Below, in pieces: positions 55,229-64,000 of a stretch of DNA of 64,000 nucleotides; positions within the stretch are counted from its first letter, which is position 1, and every line of letters begins with the position of its first letter. The position numbers were made by a program, and so were the translations under genes. The notes beneath the pieces were generated by a model. It saw only the letters and a list, made by a program, of their open reading frames with translations. It made no database searches and had not been told where the DNA came from. Source of the stretch: Undaria pinnatifida (Eukaryota; Sar; Phaeophyceae; Laminariales; Alariaceae); assembly GCA_012845835.1 (NCBI GenBank), contig JABAKD010000026.1, positions 15,290,533 to 15,354,532 of the forward strand, in the 5' to 3' direction.

Positions 55229-58200
55229 GTCCTCAACTCCTGAAAATATTGTATTTATAAAATGTTGATAGTGACAGCGTACAGAGTTCTCAACTTTGAG
55301 GGGGGGAGTTACCGACTTTAATTCTCGAATGCTGTATTAAGAGTAATATATAAGATAACTATTAATATTCTGTAATCGTACTCTTCCCGATATTGAAGCC
55401 CGGGGGAGAGAAAAACAAAATAAACCGCTCACCATACGTATGATAGAGCAGAACAGTGGAAACTACAGTAATACATTTGTAAAATAGATGTGATGTTAGA
55501 TTTAGCTCAAAATTCCCCACCCAAAGTAAAAATACCAATACTTACCATTATAGTGGACCTAAAAAACGATCCTCCCAACAAAAACTCATCTATATTGTAT
55601 ATTTTAAGTACCAACAACGCAGCTTGCAAAGATGAGTATTGACCTAAAATTCGTCAAACTCACGGCTGACGGCCTTGAAATTTGTAAATAAAAATATACC
55701 ACGGCTTGTCAAGAAGCTGGAAAGTACGAAGAAGTGTGAAAAAAATAAGAAGGTCTTCAGTGAGGAGGAACACGTAGTAAAAAATAGTATCATACGCACG
55801 ATCGGAGTATCACACACAGCGATTTCAAAGATGAACTTCGACGAACATTTTGAATTCTCCGATCTCACAGGTAGAAGAGTGTACGTGAATATGTTTCATA
55901 TTTAAGAAGGACATACAACCCGCAACCCGTAATACGCGCGATCGGAGTACCACACAGCTTGCAAAGATGAGTTTCGACAAATTATTCGATCTCACAGCTG
56001 GAGTGTATTTATATTTTTATAGTATTATTGCTGAAAGTGTTTCATGAGACGTGCAATGAATGAGTCATGCGTTTGTGTGATATTGTTGTTGTTCTCACCT
56101 TAACTGGCATAATTAATCCGTGGTCACAGGACAGGCTCCAGTCCCTCTGAAGCTGAGGAATACCCCAGGGAGAAACACAAACAACCCAAGGTGGTACACG
56201 CATATATCACATCTGACACGATTCATGCCTCCACCAGAAACGTATAGAAGTGAAATCGGGAGTCTACGACGTGCCAGGTTCATGCCGGGGCGTACGTCTC
56301 ATTACTCACGCCTGGAGAAACCAACTTTTCCGATGTATTCCAATTGCCATCCAAGGAAGACTACCACGTATATATTACACGTAGTACATATCACTACGCA
56401 TACGCGCCACAGGCGTAAGTCCATTAGAGAAAAGAGAGAAAGAAAATAAAAGAACAAAGAGGATAGAAAAGAAAACAGAAGAAAGCGAAACAAAACGAAA
56501 AAGGAAAGTGATATGCGTGATACTAGCTATGGGCCCCACGAAAAGTCAGCCACGTAATACTTATGGTATAACATACACCATCGAAAAAATATACTCGAGT
56601 AGACAATTCAAGAGAAGATACACTGCAGATAGATGTGAGATTTAAGATTTCGTCGAAACTTATGTTTGCTGTGTGATACTCCGCTCGCTGGTGTTACTGG
56701 GAGTGTGTTCTCATCAAGGATGTTGTTGTTGTTGTTCTCACATATCCTCGCATAACCAAGTCCGTGGTCACAGCACAGGCTCCATCCAGTCACTCTGGAG
56801 CTGTGGAATACCACAGGGTAAAACACAAACAAAACTAAAGTTGGCACACGCACACAGACTATATCAAAGCTGACCCAATGTATGCCTCGACCAGAAAAAT
56901 ATAATAAAGAGAAATCGGGAGTAAGCCTACGATTTGCCATGACCATACTGGTGCACACGTCTCGCTACTCGCGTATGGAATAACCAGCTGGGAATAACGA
57001 CTATATACCCCTTGCCACCCAAGCAAGACTACCACGTATATATTGCACGTAGTACCAATTCACTACGCATACGCACCATAGACGCAAGTTTATTTGAAAT
57101 AAGGAACAAAGAAAAGAAAGAAGGTAAAAGAAGCGGAACGAAAAGACGAGAAAGCGAAAGGATATAGGTCGGCCACTCCCCTTGGACCTACAATGTAGCT
57201 TGTACCAGGGTCAACAGGATGATGTTCAATAATCTGGTGATGTTGAATAATCTGTGCGCGGAAACTATAATACCGGTTTCTGAGGGGGGCAAAACCTGCC
57301 AGCTGTGGAAGGAAAGGCATCGGTTTATCAACTATATTTATTATCCTGTACGTCGTACAACCGGTGAGGGGAGGTATCGTAAATGCCTGGTATGTAAGTC
57401 GCCGACGTGTATCGCCTTATTTTTTTTTCGATCTTCGATATCTCACAGCTGGAGTGAATTTTCATTGTTATAACATGTGCGCCAGGTATATTATACTCAA
57501 GTTCTTGAGTTACCAAAAAATGCAAAGACGGTTTACTTCATCTCATGTATTATTCTTTCGCCACTCTTCTCGCTCTCTCTCCATGGACCAACTCAGGTTC
57601 GCGGTCACATTGCCTCCCCCCCATGATACGGGCTTTTCATTTTTTCGCGCGAAAAGAATTCCGCATTTATTTTCTGATTTTGTCGACTCCCGTCGAATTG
57701 TGCATACTATTTTACAGTCTACATACCTGTAAATCACTTCTAATAGGTAGGAATAATAAGAGTACAGCAAAAAAAAGTGGTCATGTGGACACTGAAAAAA
57801 TCACACAACCTCGAAGGTGATTTATTTTTACATACGTACGTACTTGCGGTGTGGGAGTAGGCCTAATCAACACGGACACCTGTTGGGTGAAATAATAGAT
57901 GTCATTGGGTATATGTAGAACGGTTAATAAACCGGTTAAACACTGCTGTGTATGTGATAGCAGCTCACGAAACATGACCACTCCGTCATTGGGGCGGAGG
58001 TTCTGGTACCGGAATTATACAGTGATTGGTAACGGGTAATGGAAATCATCACTATCAAATTGGACTATACTATAGTCAAATCGTTTAAGCAAAACGGTTA
58101 GACTAGCCTAATTGAACAGCGTGTGAGAACCTATGTTACCCCTGGATGAGCGTGATGATAACAATGACATCGTGACAACCACAATTTCGGACGGTGAGAG

Positions 58201-58744
58201 CCGGCCTGGCGACCTCTGGTGCTTCTAACCTGTTGAGGCGTTCGCAAAGACAACGAGGATAAGAACGTATTTTATACCTTGTATATATAGTTCGCTTCTA
58301 ACCTGTTGAGGCGTTCGCAAAGACAACGAGGATAAGAACGTATTTTATACCTTGTATATATAGTTCGCTTCTAACCTGTTGAGGCGTTCGCAAAGACAAC
58401 GAGGATAAGAACGTATTTTATACCTTGTACATATAGTTCGCTTGGCACTGGCCAGTATCGTCGTCCGAAGCGTACCTCTGACCAATGGATCTTAATCTGA
58501 CGTTTACACGCCGACCTTTGCTGTTACACATCAGACACACCCGCTTACCGATCCCCGCAATGGTGTTGTAGTACTCTTCCGCGGTGACAGACGAATAACC
58601 CATCTCCACCTCGCACGAGTCGTCAGCAAAAAACGTCGTCCTAGTCGCCAGGCCGTCAACTTCCCGCAAGCCCAAGAAGAGCAGTGTCACAACAACTGCT
58701 CTGAGAGCGACGGTGCGGCATCGAACAGATGTCTTCATCATCAT
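45762..58744 (-). CDS. Gene 2: secreted, GPI-tailed Cys-rich protein (span of four exons)
   Basis: Four minus-strand exons (58744-58549, 52617-52393, 48638-48317, 46239-45762) total 1221 nt, exactly 407 codons with the stop. Donor/acceptor phases fit as 1-1, 1-1 and 2-2. The predicted 406-residue protein has a signal peptide and two related Cys-rich repeats. The motifs YTCDVATGEFSADFFSDGTC and SQCHQDGSFEMQGFSTEDSTC are equivalent blocks. A Ser/Thr/Pro/Asp-rich stalk and a C-terminal hydrophobic tail follow. This is the layout of a cell-surface glycoprotein on a GPI anchor. The Cys repeat family was not recognised. Introns are 5.9, 3.8 and 2.1 kb. The gene runs toward gene 1. Confidence 0.8.
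48020..48287 (-). mobile_element. MITE-A copy 6 (reverse)
   Basis: A 268-bp copy with a perfect TCTA duplication, inside gene 2 intron 3 and only about 30 bp from the exon 3 donor. Confidence 0.92.
48317..48638 (-). CDS. Gene 2 exon 3: Cys repeat 2
   Basis: A 322-nt exon, phase 1 in and phase 2 out, between GCGCAG and GTGAGAGG. It reads NFIADEYHDASC, then SLDGSCTQQSASEMYAMSQC, GFSTEDSTCSGD and SPPLC. Order and spacing repeat those of exons 1 and 2. If the donor is not used, a TGA follows one codon later. A MITE copy ends only about 30 bp downstream of the donor. Confidence 0.8.
48905..49005 (-). repeat. R1 fragment (-)
   Basis: About 100 bp of the terminal R1 block (GATCGAAGATTTCGTCGAAA to GTGTGATACTCCGATCG), in gene 2 intron 2. 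Confidence 0.75.
49166..49640. repeat. Tandem duplication, about 240-bp unit
   Basis: Two diverged units, each containing CACCCAGGTTTGTGTATGAA, TCTTCTCTTCGGT and CAATCGAAATCAACGAC, at 49166-49410 and 49411-49640. Confidence 0.88.
50622..51495 (-). repeat. R1 long copy with G-run arrays (-)
   Basis: The full block order is reversed relative to 11288. The G-rich strand is + here, with runs of more than 20 G's near 51090 and several runs of 8-15. The GGAAACTATA motif recurs at about 120-bp spacing, so the inside of R1 is itself a short tandem array. Confidence 0.85.
51560..51905 (-). repeat. R1 partial copies with G-runs (-)
   Basis: Two successive partial modules with GTGGTGCTAGGTCTAGGCGA and G-runs, ending GGCATGGATGGCTCTCGAAA. 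Confidence 0.8.
52113..52354. mobile_element. MITE-B copy 2
   Basis: Ends TTCTACGGTAGAGGTGG and AACCTCTACCGTATCAC. It shares AGGCCATGGGATGTTTCAT and CAGTTTTTGGG with the copy at 4063. It lies just downstream of the gene 2 exon 2 donor. Confidence 0.7.
52393..52617 (-). CDS. Gene 2 exon 2: Cys repeat 1 core
   Basis: A 225-nt phase 1-1 exon between GCGTAG and GTGAGG. It carries eight cysteines, including NECTFFSEN, the block TCDVATGEFSADFFSDGTC and ECINGELCSVMTEC. The DGTC block recurs in exon 3 as EDSTC. The short distance to the next repeat start in exon 3 indicates tandem domains. Confidence 0.82.
55195..55227. repeat. (GAT)n microsatellite
   Basis: Eleven GAT units. Confidence 0.95.
55608..56030 (+). 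repeat. Cluster of R1 terminal fragments
   Basis: Three partial copies of the CACACAGCTTGCAAAGATGA / CTCACAGCTGGAGTG block in direct order, with different degrees of decay. Confidence 0.75.
56083..56505 (+). repeat. R2 copy 2
   Basis: It has TTGTTGTTGTTCTCAC at the start, CCGTGGTCACAGGACAGG and GGAATACCCCAGG inside, and a purine-rich tail. Confidence 0.8.
56722..57165 (+). repeat. R2 copy 3
   Basis: Same start, body and purine-rich tail as the other two copies. An R1 fragment abuts it on each side. Confidence 0.8.
57165..57475. repeat. R1 mixed fragments
   Basis: R1 blocks GGTCGGCCACTCCCCTTGG, GCGCGGAAACTATAATACC and TCACAGCTGGAGTGAATTTT in a rearranged order. Confidence 0.7.
58222..58440. 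repeat. 73-bp tandem triplication in gene 2 intron 1
   Basis: Three nearly identical 73-bp units start CTTCTAACCTGTTGAGGCG at 58222, 58295 and 58368. On the coding strand they begin about 110 nt past the exon 1 donor. Confidence 0.95.
58549..58744 (-). CDS. Gene 2 exon 1: signal peptide and start of Cys repeat 1
   Basis: The start MMMKTSVRCR is followed by the hydrophobic core VALRAVVVTLLFLGL and a plausible cleavage near VDGLA. TTFFADDSCEVEM then opens the first Cys repeat. The GTAAGC donor gives phase 1 and joins to exon 2 as AGI-G-YFNEC. The frame stays open upstream to 58975, but those residues would place the hydrophobic core internally, so the Met at 58744 is preferred. Confidence 0.8.
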
Positions 58745-59360
58745 GGCTAGGACTGTGGCCGCTGGATTGGTGTTGAGGTAGTAGGCAACGTCTCCGGAAA
58801 GACGAGTAGTCACAGATATTACCACGGAGATGTATGTTGAGCTGTGATTGACACCTGGTGCAAGACCTGGTGTAAGACAAGCGGCTGTGATTATGTCTTG
58901 GGCCTCGCTAATAGACAGTGCATCGGCAGGCGCGCGGTTGTTGTGTCTTTTACGTCCAGAGAGATGATTCGACACGTGTAGTTTCTAGTCGGGCAGGGAA
59001 CGCGGCACAAAATCGCAGAAATGTCTTAGAGAGGTGACGCATCATCTCTCGCTTATTCCACGATTTCCTTTGTGAAGGAATAAAGGACGGACATACTTCG
59101 AAGTATAACCAACACCGGACTGACTCTGCACGTCAATAACCCTAGACTACACAACAAAAATACATTTTTGTGGGTTACAAGGTTTCCTCTGATAACGTTC
59201 TAATCGTAATATTATGGGTGGGCCTTCATGGGGGCGGTTTGTGATCCACAACTGGAACACCAAACGGCCCACAACCGTATGTACAAGAAACATAAAAAAA
59301 AATTAGCAGCCTGAACAGCCCACCACGAATCGCGTGTTTATGCGTGTTCGCAATAATAAT
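58745..59360 (-). promoter_or_regulatory. 5' region of gene 2
   Basis: This is the upstream region by position. The proximal part keeps an open frame to 58975. No TATA box or other motif could be assigned. Confidence 0.3.
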
Positions 59361-59364
59361 GTGG

Positions 59365-60560
59365 TCTTCTTTGCAAGCCGTGTGTGTGAAATTTCGATCT
59401 CGCGTATTTCGGATTGTTTGCCCTCATTACAAGGATAGACTATAGGTCGGCGAGTCCCTTTGGAACTACAGTTAGCGTACGAGTTATCAGGTCAAACAGA
59501 GTTATGCTATTCAGTCTGTGCGCGGAAACTATAAAGTCCGGGAAGAAATGTGACAGCTGTCGAAGGAAATGCATCAGTTTATCAAGTGTATCCTGTGAGT
59601 CGTATAACCGGTGAGGAGAGAACGGAGGTTTTCAGGGCGTGGGGGCATGAGTTTGAACAAGAGAGAGCGGGGGGGGATGGGCGGGCGCAACTTAAAATGT
59701 GCGCGAAAACTATAAATCCTTCAAGTGGATAATTCTGACGGTTTCGGAAGGAATGCACCAGTTTGTTATGTATGTCCTGTAAGTCGTACAACCAGCGAAG
59801 AGGGGGCGGAGTGTTCGAGCGGTTGGATAGGTGGGTGGGTGGGGAGGGGGGGGGGGGGGCGGGGTCGGGGCTTTGTGCTTGAGGGTTATTGATAGCATTA
59901 GGTCGCGTAGATGCAGGGGTTTGATATGTGCGTGGTGCTAGGTCTAGCCGATGGTGCGGGTGGTGGGGAACGTAATAGTTTTTGCGTGGAAACTATAAAC
60001 CCTTCACGCTGACAAATCAGACGGTTTTGGAAAGAATGCACCAGTTCATCACGGGGGGGTCGAGGCGGACGGGGCAGCTCCATCTGTGCGTAGAAACAAT
60101 ACATTCTTTTACGGGGATAAATCTGACGGTTCTAGAAAGAATAAACAACTTTATCATGTACATCCTGTACGTCGTACAACCAGTGAGTAGAGGGCGGCGT
60201 GTTCGAGGGGGGGGAGGGGGGTCGGGGGGTGGAGAGATGGTGGGTGGGGGAGGGAGGGGGTGGAAGGTGGGGGGAGGGGGGGGGGGGGGGGGAGGGGGGG
60301 AAGATGAGGGCGGGGGGGGCGGGTAAAGGCTTTAGGTCCATAGATGTAGGGGTTTGCCATACGTGTGCTACTAAGTCGAGGCGATGGTGCGGTTGGTGGA
60401 GAAGGACGGGGCATTGGGGCGGGGGGAAGGGGGGGGGGGGGGGGGGGGGGGGGAGCAGCGGCATCCATGGCTCTAGAAAGATATTGAGATGTTACCCAGT
60501 GCGTGAAAGTGTTCATTACTCTGGCGGATTTCGATATTAGGTGGGGCGTTCGAGCAAAAG
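59365..60560 (-). repeat. R1 long copy with G-run arrays (-)
   Basis: It starts with the GTGTGAAATTTCGATCTCGC block and runs through repeated GGAAACTATA modules and G-runs up to about 20 nt (60270-60300, 60430-60455). It ends with GCGGCATCCATGGCTCTAGA and GGATTTCGATATTAGGTGGG. Confidence 0.85.
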
Positions 60561-60599
60561 AGAGCGAGACACAAAACGAAACAAAAGAGGGCGGGGGGG

Positions 60600-61180
60600 A
60601 AAAGGGTTTTTAAGAGGTTTAGGTTACAAAATATTTTTTAATACCCTCCAGGTGTGAGATCAAAGGTTTGGTCGAAACTCATATTTGCAAAATTGTGTGT
60701 CATACTCCGATCGCGCGTATTAATCATAAATGTAAGGGCTTGTTATACGCGTGGTGCTAGATCTAGGCGATCGTGCGGGTGGTGGAGAAGGAATGGGCGT
60801 TGGGGGGGGGGGGGGGGGGGTGAATGAAAGCTTCGTCTTGGATGGTTGGAAATATAATGACATGATATCAACTGCGTAGAAGTGTTTATTACTCTGGCTG
60901 ATTTCAATTATACGTGGGGCACTTGAACAAACTGGGGGGAGAAACGAAAGGGGGGCGGGGGCGAGGAGGAGAAAAGAGTTGGAGCTACGGCATGGATGGC
61001 TAGGAAGATAATGAGATAATATCATCTGGCTGGTAGTGTTTACTACTCTGGTAGATTTGATTTTAGGTGGGACGTTTTAACAAGAGGGATCGGGGGAAAG
61101 ACGGGGGGAAGGCGTTTGAACAAGAGAAATCGGGGCATGGAGGGGCGGTGGGGGGGGGGCGGGCGGAATATTTCAATATG
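60600..61180 (-). repeat. R1 partial copies (-)
   Basis: More degraded R1 modules, including GGTGTGAGATCAAAGG and TGGTGCTAGATCTAGGCGA. The edge near 61180 is approximate. Confidence 0.7.
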
Positions 61181-62039
61181 TGCGCGGAAAGTATACATGT
61201 ATGTGGTAATTGGGATACCGACAAGGTGACTTGGCGACATTGAAGGCCATACACATTGGAAACGCGGGGGAAAGTAAAACAAACTATGCAAACCAGCACA
61301 TACATTAGTCAGAAAACGGCAATAAGTAGAAAACCGTGAGATGTTGAAAAGAGGCAGCAGAACTGGACAAAGAAAAGGGAAATATAATATAATAGAAAGA
61401 AGGAGACAGGACGTCATGACCAAAATCTGGGAATGACAAAACACACGACAGGCAGCCAGCAACTGTCATACATATGTGACAGCGTCGGGCGCCAAGCCAG
61501 CGCCGCTGACACGTGCATCAGACCTGCACACGCGACATTTTCAGGCCCACAGCGTCTTCGACTCCATAGATGAAGAAAAAACAGGGCGTACAATCACCCG
61601 GTAGCTCGAATTGATGCGAAACAAGATACACGCAGAAACGGTGAAGCTGTGTAGACTACACCAACCCATACTAGTGCCCAGGGCACTACCTACATACCTT
61701 ATCATGGCCGCCTCCCATTGAATGCCGAGCGAAGCAAATTATCTGGGTGTGCATATAATAGGCAATTATTCCCTTACAGCATTTTAGGCCTGTGTGCTGG
61801 ATTGCATGTTACGTCCCTATCGTCGTGTTGATTGTAGGCTGCAATGTCGTAAAAATGACGAAAACAATTTGCTGTATTATTTCCAATAATGTGCATCGCC
61901 GTCTCTCAGAGTTTGAGACTTCGAACGTCGTCGCTCTGGCAGGCATCGGCGAACACTGCTTGTCCTACATGTATGTATACTGAATATAGATCTAAGGGTG
62001 GAAGTATCAGTTAAAGTCCAATAGCACACACCCACGCCC
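61181..62039. other. Interval without recognised features
   Basis: No gene or named repeat seen. One 63-codon plus ORF at 61792-61983 is not convincing. Confidence 0.4.
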
Positions 62040-62690
62040 TACCTGATATCGAAATCCGCAAGAGTAATATAATCTTCGACGCTGGATATCGCCTCGATGT
62101 CGTTTTCGAGCCGTCCATGCCGCTGCTGCAATTCCAACCAACCCCCGCCCCCAACGCCCCCTCCTTCCCCACCACCCGAACCATTTCCTAGACCTAGCAC
62201 CACGCTTATAGCAAACCCCTACATCTATGCGACCGGAAGCCCACCCCCCCCCGCCCCCCGCCCCCCTCAGACCCATATCCCCCCCCCCATCCCCCACAAA
62301 AAGGAATTATAGTTTCCACGCACAAATTGACCTGCCCCTGCCGTCCCCTCCCCCCCCCTCCCCCCCTCCCGCCACCCCTTTTGAAATTTGATTACAATCA
62401 GGCCCCCACGTCCTTACAACCTCCGCCCTCCCCTCACCGGTTATTCGACTCACATTATTCACTTGATAAACTGATTCACTTCTTTCAACAGCTGTCAGAT
62501 TTTGTCCCCCTCACAAACGGGTTTTATAGTTTCCGCGCACCGACTGCCTAACATCACCTTGTTGACCCTGATAGCTACGCTGTAGTAGCGAGGGGAGTCG
62601 CCGACCTATATGCTTAATGAGGACACACAACCCGTAATACGCGCGATCGGAGCATCACACACAGCTTGCAAAGATGAGTCTAAAAAATGA
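62040..62690 (+). repeat. R1 long copy (+)
   Basis: Block order as at 11288. It is C-rich on this strand. Confidence 0.85.
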
Positions 62691-62990
62691 AAATGCATTC
62701 CAGCGGTGAGATCGAAAATTTTGTCGAAACTCATCTATGCAAGCTGTGTGTGATACTCCGATCGCGCGCATTACGAGTTGTGTGTCCTCATTAAGCATAT
62801 AGGTCGGCGACTCCCCTTGCTACTACAGCGTAGCTATCAGGGTCAACAGGGTGATGGTAATATTTCAAAAAATGTAATACACTCCAGCTGTGAGATCGAA
62901 TATTTTGTTGAAACTCATCTTTGCCAGCTGTGTGTGATACCCCGATTGCGCGTATTAGGGGTTTTGTGTCATCATTAAGGATATATATGT
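62682..62990 (-). repeat. Two R1 terminal copies (-)
   Basis: Each carries the CACTCCAGCTGTGAGATCGA to GTGTGTCCTCATTAAG block. They are head-to-head with the copy ending at 62690. Confidence 0.85.
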
Positions 62991-63039
62991 AGAATCCTTC
63001 GCGAGGGTACAGGTTCGTTCCCCCTTGCCGCCTCTGTAA

Positions 63040-63061
63040 GGCATGCTGCGAAGCATGCCCT
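63040..63061. other. Perfect stem-loop with GCGA tetraloop
   Basis: GGCATGCT and AGCATGCC pair around GCGA, an 8-bp stem with a GNRA loop. No gene context supports a specific function. Confidence 0.6.
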
Positions 63062-63169
63062 AGAAAGCTTGTAGCGAGTGGGGGGGGGGCTTTCTGGCGG
63101 GTGTAAGGCCGGACTCACCCTCAAGGAATGATACCTTCTTGCTGCTGCGTGTGGCCGTGAGGTCACCTA

Positions 63170-64000
63170 CGATTCGCGTGTCTTTTTAGGCAGCAGAGGC
63201 GGGCGCCGGCAGGAGGCTGGATTCGACGACGAAGGAGGAGGGCGACTGGCCGTCGACGGTCGGGGAAGAGACGGATCGAACTCTCCCTTAACGAGAATTA
63301 TTGTTTTTCAGATCAGCACCGCAAACTGCGTGGGGAGCATTTTGTTTTTTTTTGGACGGGGGAGAAGAGGAACCGACTGGAATTGAGTGCGAACGAGAGC
63401 AAGTGCGAAGGAGCTGGCCGAGTGAGCTAAGGCGATGAGGCGGCCACGGAGAACCACAGCAGGAGGATATCACACGGAGACCCACGACCGACACGCACAT
63501 CATTATCATGAGAGCAGCGATCGTCTTTCTTTTCAGGGATATTTTTACGAGGCATTTCGTAGTACAACATGATACTTACGTCACTGAATTTTGTAGAGTT
63601 TGTAGAAGAGTTGTATACCCTTCACGGGAACGACCCGCCGCAATTTTTCAATTTTCAGGCACGAGCGTCGTAGCTGCGCTGCAACCTGTCAAATAACTCA
63701 GGAAGGAGGGGCGATCATTGATATCTGTACTGTGGTCTTTGGTTCCATTGCTCTTGTTTCACTGCATGCCCGCGGGTCGTCACTCTGACAGCACTCCAGA
63801 GAGCAGGCGCGTTCGTCTATACTCGCGATTACCGTGCGGTTCGTACGGTGCAGGCAGCCCAACCGCTGTAGTTTGTAGCCGCGAGTTGGTTAGTTGTGGG
63901 GACGGGGGAACTCTATGCTGTAGTTGAGTGGATACCCGCGGCCATGTGAGCTCAGTTTGCACATTGGACCTTTTCACTTGTGCGCCTTTTCTCGTATCGT
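63170..64000. other. GC-richer end of window, possible edge of another gene
   Basis: Base composition is higher here. A TTTTTAG acceptor-like site at 63188 opens a short frame (AAEAGAGRRLDSTTKEE) that ends at a TAA. A minus ORF at 63509-63288 starts with a mildly hydrophobic segment. Neither is strong enough to call. Confidence 0.25.

Larger units (their letters stand above)
52618..58220 (-). other. Gene 2 intron 1 (most of it)
   Basis: No additional exon is needed by phase and none was found. The part 53000-55190 shows nothing recognisable. A (GAT)n run lies at 55195-55227. From 55.6 to 57.5 kb there are R1 fragments and two R2 copies. Confidence 0.5.

Noticed and set aside
58418..58549. 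Continuation of gene 2 exon 1 through GKRVCLMCNSKG to the 73-bp repeats, with the triplicated donor as the true splice site
   Set aside because: A GTAAGC donor at 58548 joins exon 2 in the right phase and yields a protein of exact codon length; the longer reading ends in phase 0 and does not fit exon 2.

Overview
The window is eukaryotic nuclear DNA. It has long introns, GT-AG junctions with conserved reading phase, many dispersed and tandem repeats, and few long ORFs. The gene style suggests a stramenopile, most likely a brown alga: each leucine-rich repeat (LRR) sits alone on a 72-nt exon between phase-2 introns of about 0.3 to 5 kb. From memory, this LRR exon design is known from Ectocarpus. 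The organism call is an inference, because no rRNA or other marker gene is present.

Two convergent multi-exon genes account for almost all recognisable coding sequence. Gene 1 (+, about 2289 to 32115 for the solid part, tentatively to 38656) encodes a secreted or surface receptor-like protein. It starts with a signal-peptide exon, then a short Cys exon and an LRR N-cap-like exon. Eighteen LRR exons follow, then a small C-cap exon. All of these join in one open frame; every LRR exon is phase 2-2 and a multiple of three. Downstream on the same strand are two phase-1 Cys-rich exons and a roughly 950-nt exon with a root-cap/GDPH-like domain. These may be the C-terminal part of the same protein or a separate gene. 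Gene 2 (-, 58744 to 45762) has four exons whose phases fit exactly. It predicts a 406-residue secreted protein with a signal peptide, two related Cys-rich repeats, a Ser/Thr/Pro/Asp-rich stalk and a hydrophobic GPI-type tail.

The rest is introns and intergenic DNA filled with repeats. A family of about 269-bp MITE-like elements has GACC...GGTC ends and a 4-bp target duplication; six good copies and several relics are present. A second MITE-like family has CTACGGTAGAGG ends. A modular repeat with long G-runs (called R1) is concentrated at 50.6-51.9 kb and 59.4-63 kb. A repeat with a purine-rich 3' tail (R2) has three copies. There are also large microsatellite or minisatellite arrays at 0.3, 12.1 and 13.0 kb, and several local tandem duplications.

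The most interesting feature is the gene 1 exon array. Any LRR exon could be skipped, duplicated or shuffled without breaking the frame. The predicted beta-strand surface residues differ from exon to exon, and decayed or freshly duplicated LRR exons lie in the introns. This looks like a birth-and-death system for diversifying a recognition surface.
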